This document shows positions 35,393 through 44,705 of a stretch of 64,000 nucleotides of DNA, in pieces. Each line of letters begins with the position of its first letter. Position 1 is the stretch's first letter. Source of the DNA: Prevotellaceae bacterium UBA1391. Its GTDB lineage: Bacteria > Bacteroidota > Bacteroidia > Bacteroidales > Bacteroidaceae. Below the pieces are notes generated by a model. That model searched no databases. It was not told where the DNA came from and was given only the letters and a program-made list of their open reading frames with translations. The position numbers were made by a program, and so were the translations under genes. The stretch is taken from positions 62,001 to 126,000 of the forward strand of contig DBQP01000010.1 in NCBI GenBank assembly GCA_002305265.1, given 5' to 3'.

Positions 35393-37948
35393 ATGAACCG
35401 CATCACTCTGACCCTCGCGGCGGCTGTGCTCAGCATAGGCGCCGCCTCGTCGCAAAACACTGAAAGCATCCCGTTCGGACAAGGACAGCTGCAACTCCGG
35501 CCGATGGCTGACAATGCCGTGCGCATCCGCTATGTGGAGACCGACACGCTCCAACTCCCCGAATGGATCTACACGTCCGCACCCCAGTCTGTCCGCTACA
35601 AGACCAAGCAGTCCGGACAGCAGTTCCGCCTCACCACGTCGTCCATGACCGTCAGCATCGACGCCGACCGACGCCTCGTCGAAGTGAGCCGTCCAGACGG
35701 AAAGGTCGTGTTCCGAGCCACCAGCCACACCCTCACCCCCAACCGCGTGCAGGACATCCAAGCCTACACAGCGCGCATGCAAGCTGAGAGCGTGGGCGAG
35801 GAACACCTCTACGGCCTCGGACAGTTCCAGGACGGCTACGCGGACGTCTTCGGACTCACGCGACGGCTGACACAAGTGAACACCCAGATTTCCCTGCCGA
35901 TGTACGTCTCCAATCTCGGCTACGGCCTGCTTTGGAACAATTACGGCCTCACCGACTGGAATCCTGGAGAGGCATCCGTCTCGCTCACTCGCACCAGCGA
36001 GCACGGCCAGCGCACCGAGGTAGAGGTCACCGGCACCGAAGGCGGACGCCGCGAAGTGCGCGAGGAGAACAAGTTCACCGCATCCCTCACCATCCCCGAG
36101 GACGGTCGCTACGCGCTCCTGCTGGATGTCGGACAGACCATGGCGCGCCGTCATCATCTGGCCATCGACGGACAGACCTTCATCGATGTGGCCAATCTCT
36201 GGCTTCCGCCCACAGCCTCCACCATCGTCGAGCTCACCGCCGGCACCCACAACGTGGAGGCGCGGCTGGAGCGCGACGACAAGCCCACGCTCTACTTCCG
36301 GCGTATCGACAACACCTCCACCTTGCAGTCGCCGCTGGCCAACGCCGTCGACTACACCGTCTTTGTCGGCTCTGCCGATTCTGTCATGCGCACCTACCAC
36401 GCACTGACAGGCGGTGCGCCCCTCATGCCACGCTGGGCACTGGGCTACATCCACTGCCGCGAGCGCTTCCACTCGTCCGACGAGATTCTGGCCACCGCAC
36501 GTGAGTTCCGCCAGCGCCACCTCCCCGTCGATGTCATGGTGCAGGACTGGCAGTACTGGGGCAAGTACGGCTGGAACGCCATGCGCTTCGACGAGCAGTT
36601 CTATCCGAACCCCGCCGCCCTTGTCGACAGCCTCCACCGCATGAACATGCGCCTCATGGTGAGCGTCTGGTCGAAAATCGACACCAACAGCGAGGTCGGT
36701 AAAGACATGATGCGCCGCGGCGCCTACATCCCCGGCACGCAGTGGATCGACTTCTTCAACCCCGATGCCGCACAGGCCTATTGGAATCATTTCTCCTCCC
36801 GCCTGCTCAAGCCCATCGGCATCGACGCATGGTGGCAGGACGCCACCGAGCCCGAAAACGACGACTTGCAGCATCGCCGCATCATGAACGGCCGCTATCC
36901 CGGCGAGCTCTTCCGCAATGTCTATTCGCTCGTCATGAACAAAACCGTATACGAAGGCTTGCGCCGCGACGACCCCGACCGCCGCGCCATGATCTTCACG
37001 CGCTCAGCCTTCCCCGGCATCCAGCGCTACGGAGTCACCACCTGGAGCGGCGACGTGGGCAACGACTGGCAGACCCTCCGCTTCCAGCTCACCGCAGGCC
37101 TCGGCATGATGGCCGCCGGCCATCCCTGGTGGACCTACGATGCCGGTGGTTTCTTCCGTCCCGGCAACCAGCACAGCAACCCCGCCTACATCGAGCGCAT
37201 GCTGCGCTGGATTCAAGGCAGCGTCTATCTGCCCGTCATGCGTGTGCACGGCTATATGAGCGACACCGAGCCCTGGCGCTACGGCCAGCAAGCCGAGGAC
37301 ATCATCCGTGCCTGCCTCCAGCGCCGCTATGCCCTGCTTCCCTATATCTATAGCGCAGCAGCCCGCATCTACGAAGACGGCTACACCCTCATGCGTCCGC
37401 TCGTGTTCGATTTCCCTCACGACGCCGAAGCCCTCCAGCAAACCACCGACTACATGTTCGGTCCCTCCCTGCTCGTCAGCCCAGTACTCGAGGAAGGCGC
37501 CACCACCCACACCACCTATCTGCCCACCACGCCCGGCGGATGGTATGACACCGCCTCGCAACGTCACTACAACGGCGGACAGCGCATCACCTCCTCGGTA
37601 GATATCAACAGCTGGCCCGTCTTCGCACGTGCCGGCAGCATCATCCCGCAGAACGAGGCCGCGGAGTACGTGCCCGACACGATTGCGTCCACGCTCATCC
37701 TCCAGGTCTACCCCGGCGCCGACGGAAGCTATACCCTCTACGAGGACGAGGGCACCAACTACAACTACGAGCGCAACCTCTGCTCCCGCATCCCCTTCGA
37801 GTGGAATGATGCCAAGCGCGTCCTCACCATCGGCCGCCGCACCGGCAATTTCCCAGGCATGCCCCTCCGCCGCACCATACAGGTGCACATCGGTAGCCAG
37901 ACCGTCACCGTCGACTACGACGGCAAGCAGCAGCGGGTGAAGTTGTAG
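35393..37948 (+). CDS. Secreted GH31 alpha-glycosidase with inserted PA14-like domain
   Basis: This 851-residue protein has a signal peptide (ending ASSQN), an N-terminal beta-sandwich with HLYGLGQFQ and a PA14-like insert (about 200 to 310). The GH31 barrel has PRWALGYIHCRERF and DVMVQDWQYWGKYGWN. The nucleophile Asp is in WWQDATEPE (about 482) and the acid/base Asp in TTWSGDVGNDW (about 553). This arrangement is seen in alpha-xylosidases and related GH31 enzymes; whether it cuts xylose, glucose or galactose linkages is not clear. Its place in a fucose operon suggests a fucosylated glycan with another alpha-linked sugar. Confidence 0.88.
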   Translation: MNRITLTLAAAVLSIGAASSQNTESIPFGQGQLQLRPMADNAVRIRYVETDTLQLPEWIYTSAPQSVRYKTKQSGQQFRLTTSSMTVSIDADRRLVEVSRPDGKVVFRATSHTLTPNRVQDIQAYTARMQAESVGEEHLYGLGQFQDGYADVFGLTRRLTQVNTQISLPMYVSNLGYGLLWNNYGLTDWNPGEASVSLTRTSEHGQRTEVEVTGTEGGRREVREENKFTASLTIPEDGRYALLLDVGQTMARRHHLAIDGQTFIDVANLWLPPTASTIVELTAGTHNVEARLERDDKPTLYFRRIDNTSTLQSPLANAVDYTVFVGSADSVMRTYHALTGGAPLMPRWALGYIHCRERFHSSDEILATAREFRQRHLPVDVMVQDWQYWGKYGWNAMRFDEQFYPNPAALVDSLHRMNMRLMVSVWSKIDTNSEVGKDMMRRGAYIPGTQWIDFFNPDAAQAYWNHFSSRLLKPIGIDAWWQDATEPENDDLQHRRIMNGRYPGELFRNVYSLVMNKTVYEGLRRDDPDRRAMIFTRSAFPGIQRYGVTTWSGDVGNDWQTLRFQLTAGLGMMAAGHPWWTYDAGGFFRPGNQHSNPAYIERMLRWIQGSVYLPVMRVHGYMSDTEPWRYGQQAEDIIRACLQRRYALLPYIYSAAARIYEDGYTLMRPLVFDFPHDAEALQQTTDYMFGPSLLVSPVLEEGATTHTTYLPTTPGGWYDTASQRHYNGGQRITSSVDINSWPVFARAGSIIPQNEAAEYVPDTIASTLILQVYPGADGSYTLYEDEGTNYNYERNLCSRIPFEWNDAKRVLTIGRRTGNFPGMPLRRTIQVHIGSQTVTVDYDGKQQRVKL

Positions 37949-38070
37949 GCCGGCATAGGCCCCTCCGCCGCCACCCCACCGCGTGGCGGCGGCAAGCCCA
38001 GCCGTCCCCTGCCCCCTACGGCAGCGCCCGAGCCACAGCATTCACGAAAAACATCCCTATAATCATCCAG

Positions 38071-39093
38071 ATGAAAGCCTTACAAATCAGCGACCCCGGC
38101 ATCACGGGAGTCATCGACATGGCCCAACCCACCCTCCACGAGGGAGAGGTCGAGCTGCAAATCAACTACGTCGGATTCTGCGGGAGCGACCTCAACACCT
38201 TCCGCGGACTCAACCCCATGGTCCGCATGCCCGTCATCCCAGGACATGAGGTCGGCGCCACCATCAAGGCCGTCGGCGCTGGCGTACCCGCCCACCTCGC
38301 CCCCGGCATGCACGTCACCGTCAATCCCTACACCAACTGCGGTCACTGCGCCGCCTGCCGCAACGGTCGCGTCAACGCCTGCGAGCACAACGAGACACTG
38401 GGCGTCCAGCGCAACGGCGCCATGCAGGAGACGCTCGTTCTGCCCTGGCAGAAGGTCATCCCCGCCACCACGCTCTCCACCCGCCATTGCGCCCTCATCG
38501 AGCCCATGAGCGTCGGCTTCCATGCCGTCAACCGCGGTCAGGTCACCGACTCCGACATCGTCATGGTCATCGGCTGCGGCATGATTGGCGTCGGCGCCAT
38601 TGTCCGCGCGTCTCTCCGCGGGGCCACCGTCGTAGCTGTCGACATCGACGACACCAAACTCGCCCTTGCCCGCGAGATAGGTGCCACCCACACCATCAAC
38701 TCCGCCACGGAGAACGTGCATGAGCGCATGACCCAGCTCTCCGGCGGACACGGGGCCGACGTCGTCATCGAGGCCGTCGGCAGTCCCGCCACCTACGTCA
38801 TGGCCATCGACGAGGTCGGCTTCACCGGCCGCGTCGTCTGCATCGGCTACGCGAAAAGTGGCGTGGAGTTCCAGACCAAGCTATTTGTCCAGAAAGAGCT
38901 CGACATCCGAGGCTCACGCAATGCCCAACCCGAAGACTTCCGCGCCGTCGTCCGCTACCTCGAGCAGCACGCCGACCGCACCGACCGCTTCATCTCCGGC
39001 ATCATCTCCCCCGAAGAGGCCGGAGAGACGCTGATCCGCTGGAGCCAGCATCCAGGCGACGTGTTCCGCATCCTCGTGGAATTTGCCCGCTGA
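38071..39093 (+). CDS. Zinc-dependent medium-chain alcohol dehydrogenase
   Basis: This 340-residue MDR enzyme has the catalytic zinc site (NYVGFCGSDLN, GHEVGA), the structural zinc Cys cluster CGHCAACRNGRVNACE near residue 95, and the NAD-binding VMVIGCGMIGVGAI near residue 165. It resembles sorbitol, threonine and L-galactonate dehydrogenases. In this operon it may oxidise a later intermediate of fucose breakdown, such as 2-keto-3-deoxy-L-fuconate, but that is inference. A terminator follows. Confidence 0.88.
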   Translation: MKALQISDPGITGVIDMAQPTLHEGEVELQINYVGFCGSDLNTFRGLNPMVRMPVIPGHEVGATIKAVGAGVPAHLAPGMHVTVNPYTNCGHCAACRNGRVNACEHNETLGVQRNGAMQETLVLPWQKVIPATTLSTRHCALIEPMSVGFHAVNRGQVTDSDIVMVIGCGMIGVGAIVRASLRGATVVAVDIDDTKLALAREIGATHTINSATENVHERMTQLSGGHGADVVIEAVGSPATYVMAIDEVGFTGRVVCIGYAKSGVEFQTKLFVQKELDIRGSRNAQPEDFRAVVRYLEQHADRTDRFISGIISPEEAGETLIRWSQHPGDVFRILVEFAR

Positions 39094-39110
39094 CATCCCC
39101 TTCCTCCCTT

Positions 39111-39155
39111 GCATCCGGAAAGCAGGACCCACCGTTCCGCTTTCCGGATGCTTTC
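39111..39155 (+). terminator. Terminator of the fucose operon
   Basis: A perfect 13-bp stem (39111-39123 with 39139-39151) with a 15-nt loop, followed by TTTC. The rest of the gap to 39380 is C-rich with no gene seen. Confidence 0.85.
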
Positions 39156-39386
39156 GTCCTGTCCCTTCCTTCTTCCATCTTTGCAAAGCCCCCTGCCACT
39201 TCAGCCTCCGCCCCATCCCACCGCCCCTCGCAGCCATCCCCCTCCACACCCCGTCAGCACGCATTGCGAAACTTTTTTCCCGCTCAGGAAACCCTTCTCA
39301 GCCCGCCCCGCCAGCGCATCATCCACAACTTTCCCCTTTTCCGCCACAAAAAGAGAGCGGCAACAACGTCGGAATCAAAAAAATAC

Positions 39387-39394
39387 TAACTTTG
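39387..39394 (+). promoter_or_regulatory. Promoter box of the AraC-type regulator gene
   Basis: TAACTTTG followed by GCAACG, about 106 bp upstream of ATG 39500. Confidence 0.68.
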
Positions 39395-39499
39395 CAACGA
39401 CCTTCCCACCATCGCTCAGGGCACGAAAGCAGAACCGCACCACCCACCGTTCATCCTTTCCCGCCTGCAACATCTATTCATCCCCCTACCTCTACCACC

Positions 39500-40360
39500 A
39501 TGAATCTCCAATTGGACAATTTCCGGCCGCTCGTCCTCAACGTCGGGCTGACCGCGCACGAAAAAGGAACCTGGAACTGGCAGAATGTCCAAAGCCCCTT
39601 CATGCGCCTCTACTACATCGTGGAAGGACGGGCACGCATCCACATGGCGGGCACCACCATCGAACTGATCCCCAACCATCTCTACTTCATTCCCTCCTTC
39701 ACCAGCCACTCCTACGAGTGCACCGAGCGTTTCGTCCACTACTATGTCCACATCTACGAGGAGAACGGCATCGAGCACAGCATCCTCGACAACTGGATCC
39801 TGCCCTACCAGACAACCGCCAGCGACTGTGAGCGGACGCTCATGCAGCGGCTCTGCGACGACAATCCCGAACTTCGTCTGCCGGGCAGCGACCCACAACT
39901 CTACGACAACATCACACAGCTGCGCCAGAACCTCCTCCTCAACAAAAACCGCTCATTCAGCCGCAAGATGGAGAGCCGGGGCATCGTCCTCACCCTCCTC
40001 GCACGCCTGATGCACGAAGCCCAGCCCAAGAAGACAGAACAAGACCCGCGCGTGGCCGCCACCGCCGAATACATCCGCCACCACCTCAACGAGGAACTCC
40101 ACATCTCCGCACTCGCCACCCAGGCCTGCATGACCAAGGACAACCTCATCCGCATCTTCCGACGCGAGATGGGCATCACCCCCATGCGCTACATCAACAA
40201 CAAGAAGATGGAACTGGCCCAGCTCATGCTCGTCACCACCGACGAGCCCGTCAAGCAGATTGCCTACCGCATTGCCTTCGACGACCATTCCTACTTCAAC
40301 CGCATCTTCAAGAAACTCGTCGGAGTCACCCCCATGCAGTACCGTCAGGGCCACCACTGA
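39500..40360 (+). CDS. AraC family transcriptional regulator
   Basis: This 286-residue protein has an N-terminal cupin-like sensing domain (YIVEGRARIHMAGTTIELIP, then LYFIPSFTSHSYECTE) and a C-terminal double helix-turn-helix. The latter contains LHISALATQACMTKDNLIRI and AYRIAFDDHSYFNRIFKKLV before GVTPMQYR. It lies just downstream of the fucose operon with its own promoter, so it is the likely sugar-responsive regulator of that operon and perhaps of the divergent fucosidase gene. Confidence 0.9.
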   Translation: MNLQLDNFRPLVLNVGLTAHEKGTWNWQNVQSPFMRLYYIVEGRARIHMAGTTIELIPNHLYFIPSFTSHSYECTERFVHYYVHIYEENGIEHSILDNWILPYQTTASDCERTLMQRLCDDNPELRLPGSDPQLYDNITQLRQNLLLNKNRSFSRKMESRGIVLTLLARLMHEAQPKKTEQDPRVAATAEYIRHHLNEELHISALATQACMTKDNLIRIFRREMGITPMRYINNKKMELAQLMLVTTDEPVKQIAYRIAFDDHSYFNRIFKKLVGVTPMQYRQGHH

Positions 40361-40527
40361 CCCTCGACGCCCACCACCCGCACGCCCGCAGCACCTCCCA
40401 TGAAGCGAGCCATGTGCCAGCCGCTGCGCCGGCCACAAGCGACAGGAAGCAGAACATGGCACGCCGCCCCAGCCCCCTCACACCACCGAATCTCCGCCTT
40501 CCTCCTTCCCAATCCAGAAAATATCCT

Positions 40528-40535
40528 TATCTTTG
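40528..40535 (+). promoter_or_regulatory. Promoter box abutting the argE-like start codon
   Basis: TATCTTTG followed by GCAGC, with the ATG beginning only 5 bp after the box. No clean -33 motif is seen in the C-rich sequence upstream. Confidence 0.6.
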
Positions 40536-40539
40536 CAGC

Positions 40540-41628
40540 ATGAAGGACTATTCCCAAACCACATACGACGCCGTCGACCTCCTGTCCCGACTGATTGCCA
40601 CCCCCAGCATCAGCCGCGAGGAGAAAGCGGCCGCCGACCTTCTGGAGCAGACCCTCCAGACCTACGGCATACACCCCCAGCGCAAGGGCAACAACGTCTG
40701 GGCGGTGGCACCCTACTACGACGCCGACCAACCCACCCTCCTGCTCAACGCCCACCTCGATACCGTACGCCCCGTCAGCGGCTGGCAGCACGATCCCTTC
40801 ACCCCCACCCTCGAAGACAACCACCTCTACGGGCTCGGGGCCAACGACTGTGGAGGCGGACTCGTCAGCCTCCTCTTCGCCGCACTTCCGTGGCTCCAGA
40901 ATCAGGCGGAGCCCCTGCCCTTCAACCTCATCTATCTCGCCAGCGCCGAAGAGGAGGTCTCGGGACACGAAGGCATCGAGAGCGTGCTACCCCTGCTCCC
41001 GCCCATCCACTTCGCCATCGTGGGCGAGCCCACCGGCCTCCAGCCGGCCATCGCCGAGAAAGGCCTCATGGTCGTCGATGCCGAGGCCCACGGCCGCGCC
41101 GGGCATGCCGCACGCGAGGAAGGCGACAATGCCATCTACGCCGCCCTCCGCGACATCACCCTCCTCTCCAACCCGCACAACGGCCTCTTCACACAGGTCT
41201 CCCCCCTGCTCGGTCCCGTCAAGACCAGCGTCACCATCATCCATGCCGGCACCCAGCACAACGTCGTCCCCGACCGCTGTGCCTACACCATCGACGTGCG
41301 GTCCAACGAGTGCTACACCAACGAGGCCATCCTCCAGATTCTCTCCACCCATCTCGAGAGCACCCTCAAGCCGCGCTCCACACGTCTCTCAAGCTCGGGC
41401 ATCAGCCCCGACCATCCCTTCGTCCGCCGTTGCGAGTCCCTCGGTCTGCAGCCCTTCGGCTCGCCCACCCTGTCCGACCAGGCGCTCATGCACTTTCCCA
41501 GCGTGAAGCTCGGCCCCGGACAGTCGGCACGCTCCCACACGGCCGACGAGTACATCCGCCTCGACGAGATCGAACAAGCCGTCGCGCTCTACCACACCCT
41601 GCTCACCTCGCCCATGCCGCTCTTCTGA
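40540..41628 (+). CDS. M20 family metallopeptidase, ArgE-like deacylase
   Basis: This 362-residue enzyme has the M20 zinc ligands: His in LLLNAHLDTV (about residue 70), Asp in GLGANDCGGG, Glu-Glu in ASAEEEVSGHEG, and a late His in GQSARSHTADEY. The dimerisation domain lies in between (KGLMVVDAEAHGRAGHAA). It fits acetylornithine or acyl-lysine deacylases of the arginine pathway; bacteroidetes often use N-succinyl intermediates. No other arginine genes are adjacent, so the substrate is uncertain. The start sits almost on the promoter. Confidence 0.82.
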   Translation: MKDYSQTTYDAVDLLSRLIATPSISREEKAAADLLEQTLQTYGIHPQRKGNNVWAVAPYYDADQPTLLLNAHLDTVRPVSGWQHDPFTPTLEDNHLYGLGANDCGGGLVSLLFAALPWLQNQAEPLPFNLIYLASAEEEVSGHEGIESVLPLLPPIHFAIVGEPTGLQPAIAEKGLMVVDAEAHGRAGHAAREEGDNAIYAALRDITLLSNPHNGLFTQVSPLLGPVKTSVTIIHAGTQHNVVPDRCAYTIDVRSNECYTNEAILQILSTHLESTLKPRSTRLSSSGISPDHPFVRRCESLGLQPFGSPTLSDQALMHFPSVKLGPGQSARSHTADEYIRLDEIEQAVALYHTLLTSPMPLF

Positions 41629-41637
41629 CATCCCCCT

Positions 41638-42285
41638 ATGCAAACCACCCACTTCGACGGCGTCGACCCCACGCTCCGTGCCTTCATCGACGCCGAAATC
41701 CGACCACAATACACCACCTTCGACGCCGCCCACGGCACAGACCACATGGACAGCGTCGTCCGCCGCTCACTCGAACTGGCACGCCTCCGAGGCGTCGACA
41801 TCAACGTAGCCTATGCCGTCGCCGCCTACCACGACCTCGGTCTGCAAGGACCGCGCGCCACCCACCACCTGCTCTCCGGCCAGTTGCTCCGCGCCGACGA
41901 CCGCCTCTCGCAATGGTTCGACGATCACCAGATCGAGCTCATGGCGCAGGCCGTCGAAGACCACCGTGCCTCCTGCCCCCACCCGCCCCGCAGCATCTAT
42001 GGCTGCATCGTGTCGGAGGCCGACCGCGACATGACGCCCGAAACCGTCGTCCGACGCTGCATCCAGTATGGGTTGGGCCACCATCCCCAGCTCAGCCGCG
42101 AAGCGCATTACGAGCGGGTATGCGCCCATCTCGACGAGAAATACTCCACGCACGGCTACTTGAAGCTGCCCCTCAACGAAGGCGAGAACGCCCGCAAATA
42201 CCGCGAGCTCCAGTCGCTCATCGAACAGCCCGCTGCCCTGCGCGACCTCTTCGACCGCCTCTTCGCGGAATGTACGCAAGGCTGA
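41638..42285 (+). CDS. HD domain phosphohydrolase
   Basis: This 215-residue protein has the HD-domain metal ligands: His in HGTDHMDSVV (about residue 35), the His-Asp pair in VAAYHDLGL (about 65), His in VEDHRAS, and a late Asp in SEADRD. Such proteins hydrolyse phosphate esters, often nucleotides. It is similar in style to the YedJ-type family. It begins 9 bp after the argE-like stop, so they are likely co-transcribed. The substrate is unknown. Confidence 0.85.
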   Translation: MQTTHFDGVDPTLRAFIDAEIRPQYTTFDAAHGTDHMDSVVRRSLELARLRGVDINVAYAVAAYHDLGLQGPRATHHLLSGQLLRADDRLSQWFDDHQIELMAQAVEDHRASCPHPPRSIYGCIVSEADRDMTPETVVRRCIQYGLGHHPQLSREAHYERVCAHLDEKYSTHGYLKLPLNEGENARKYRELQSLIEQPAALRDLFDRLFAECTQG

Positions 42286-42525
42286 CCCTTTCGCCCGCCC
42301 TCGAGTTATCCACACCCCCTGTTGATAACAGTTGCAACACGCAAGAAATCAAACCCATAGAAGCAAACCAGAAAAACCCATACCGGGCGTCGGCAGGCCG
42401 CCGGAGCCGCCGTCTTCCAAGCCCAACCCCGCGCCCTGCCCATCCGCCTCCGCCGCCCTTGCCGCCCGAGGCAGACAACAGAACAACAAACCCCGACAGA
42501 ACCCAACATCTAAATCGCTATTATT

Positions 42526-44520
42526 ATGAACCCAAACGAAGAGCTGAACGAAATCCAGTTGCCGGAGAACGCATTCCGCGAGCTAAAGCCCGGCGAGACC
42601 TACCAGCCCATCATGAAGCCCAACCAGACGTATCCGGAAGTCAACGCCTGGAGCGTCACGTGGGGCATTCTCATGGCCATGATCTTCTCGGCCGCAGCCG
42701 CCTACCTCGGACTCAAGGTCGGACAGGTGTTCGAGGCCGCCATCCCCATCGCCATCATCGCCGTCGGCGTGTCGCAAGCCAGCAAGCGCAATCGGGCACT
42801 GGGCGAGAACGTCATCATCCAGAGCATCGGCGCATGCTCCGGCGCCGTCGTGGCAGGCGCCATCTTCACCCTCCCCGCCATCTACATCCTGCAGGCCAAA
42901 TATCCCGAGATGACCGCCTCCTTCCTCAAGGTCTTCATCTCCTCCCTGCTCGGAGGCATCATCGGCATCCTCTTCCTCATCCCCTTCCGCAAGTATTTCG
43001 TCGGCGAGATGCACGGCAAGTATCCCTTCCCCGAGGCCACGGCCACCACGCAGGTACTCATGTCGGGCGCCAAAGGCGGCAGCCAGGCCAAGCCGCTGCT
43101 CATTGCCGGCATCATCGGCGGACTCTACGACTTCATCGTCTCCACCTTCGGATGGTGGAACGAGAACGTCACGACCCGCATCACCGAGCTCGGTTGCACC
43201 ATCGCCGACAAGACCAAGCTGCTCTTCAAGATCAATACCGGCGCTGCCGTACTGGGCCTGGGCTACATCATCGGTCTCAAATACGCCATCATCATCTGCG
43301 CCGGCTCCCTCTTCGTGTGGTGGCTCATCGTGCCCGGCATGGCCCTCTTCTTCGGCAACGACGTGCTCAACCAGTGGAATCCCTCCATCACGCAGACCGT
43401 GGGCGAGATGACCCCCGAGCTCATCTTCACCTCCTACGCCAAGAGCATCGGCATCGGCGGCATCGCCATGGCCGGCATCATCGGCATCATCCGCTCCTGG
43501 GGCATCATCCGCAGCGCCGTCGGACTCGCCGCCAAGGAAATGAAGGGAAAAAGCGGACCGAAGACACAGGAAGCCCGCACCAACCGCGACATCTCGATGA
43601 AAATCATCGCCATCGGCAGCATCGTCACCCTCGCCGTCACCTTCCTCTTCTTCTACCTCGACGTCTTCACCGGCAGCCTCATCCAAGCCGTCGTCGGCAT
43701 CCTGCTCGTGGCCGTCATCTCCTTCCTCTTCACAACCGTCGCCGCCAACGCCATCGCCATCGTCGGCAGCAACCCCGTGAGCGGCATGACGCTCATGACC
43801 CTGATCCTCGCCTCCGTCGTCATGGTGGCCGTCGGACTGAAAGGCCCTGCCGGCATGGTGGCCGCACTCATCATGGGCGGCGTCGTCTGCACCGCACTCT
43901 CCATGGCGGGCAGCTTCATCACCGACCTCAAGATCGGCTACTGGCTCGGCACGACACCCGCCAAGCAGGAGACCTGGAAATTCCTCGGCACGCTCGTCAG
44001 CGCAGCCACCGTCGGCGGCGTCATCATCGTCCTCAACCAGGCCTACGGCTTCACCTCCGGCCAGCTGGCAGCCCCGCAGGCCAACGCCATGGCCGCCGTC
44101 ATCGACCCGCTCATGAGCGGACAGGGCGCCCCCTGGCTCCTCTACGCCATCGGCGCCGCACTGGCCATCATCCTCACGCTCTGCAAGGTGCCTGCACTGG
44201 CCTTTGCGCTCGGCATGTTCATCCCCCTCGAACTGAACACCCCGCTCCTCGTCGGCGGCCTCATCAGCTGGTACGTCGGCAGCCGCTCGAAGGATGCAGC
44301 CGTCAACACCGCCCGCACCGACAAAGGCACACTGCTCGCCTCCGGCTTCATTGCCGGCGGAGCACTGATGGGCGTAGTGAGCGCCATCATGCGCTTTGCC
44401 GGACTCAACCTCGTGCACGAGACGTGGCTGGCCAACCCGCTCAGCGAAGGGGCCGCACTCATCGCCTACGTCTGCCTCATCGCCTACTTCGTCGTAGCGA
44501 CCAAGCCGTCGAAAGCATAG
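42526..44520 (+). CDS. OPT family oligopeptide transporter
   Basis: This 664-residue inner-membrane protein has about 15 predicted helices and OPT-family marks near the N-terminus: NAWSVTWGILMAMIFSAAAAYLGLK, KRNRALGENVIIQSIG, and the PFRKYFVGEMHGKYPFPEATATTQVL segment. OPT proteins take up small peptides or metal chelates using the proton gradient. The 240-bp gap upstream shows no promoter box. A strong terminator follows. Confidence 0.92.
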   Translation: MNPNEELNEIQLPENAFRELKPGETYQPIMKPNQTYPEVNAWSVTWGILMAMIFSAAAAYLGLKVGQVFEAAIPIAIIAVGVSQASKRNRALGENVIIQSIGACSGAVVAGAIFTLPAIYILQAKYPEMTASFLKVFISSLLGGIIGILFLIPFRKYFVGEMHGKYPFPEATATTQVLMSGAKGGSQAKPLLIAGIIGGLYDFIVSTFGWWNENVTTRITELGCTIADKTKLLFKINTGAAVLGLGYIIGLKYAIIICAGSLFVWWLIVPGMALFFGNDVLNQWNPSITQTVGEMTPELIFTSYAKSIGIGGIAMAGIIGIIRSWGIIRSAVGLAAKEMKGKSGPKTQEARTNRDISMKIIAIGSIVTLAVTFLFFYLDVFTGSLIQAVVGILLVAVISFLFTTVAANAIAIVGSNPVSGMTLMTLILASVVMVAVGLKGPAGMVAALIMGGVVCTALSMAGSFITDLKIGYWLGTTPAKQETWKFLGTLVSAATVGGVIIVLNQAYGFTSGQLAAPQANAMAAVIDPLMSGQGAPWLLYAIGAALAIILTLCKVPALAFALGMFIPLELNTPLLVGGLISWYVGSRSKDAAVNTARTDKGTLLASGFIAGGALMGVVSAIMRFAGLNLVHETWLANPLSEGAALIAYVCLIAYFVVATKPSKA

Positions 44521-44542
44521 CCACCCCCGCAACACCCACAGC

Positions 44543-44589
44543 AAGAGGGGATGAAGCGTGTGCCGCACACACGCCTCATCCCCTCTTTT
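44543..44589 (+). terminator. Terminator of the OPT gene
   Basis: A 20-bp interrupted stem around AAGAGGGGATGA...TCATCCCCTCTT with a short loop, followed by TTTTC. Confidence 0.88.
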
Positions 44590-44705
44590 CATATTTCACC
44601 CCAGCACGCCACAAGCCCTGACCGCCGCCGGCAACAAAACCCACCGACCATACAGCCCCCGCTCGCGGAGTAGACATCAAATTCCCACAGGGCTGGCATT
44701 ACCTG

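Noticed and set aside
40533..44621. A 1362-codon forward open frame across the argE-like, HD and OPT genes
   Set aside because: It is out of frame with three genes that have clear family motifs, is extremely Arg/Pro/His-rich, and owes its length to GC-rich codon composition.
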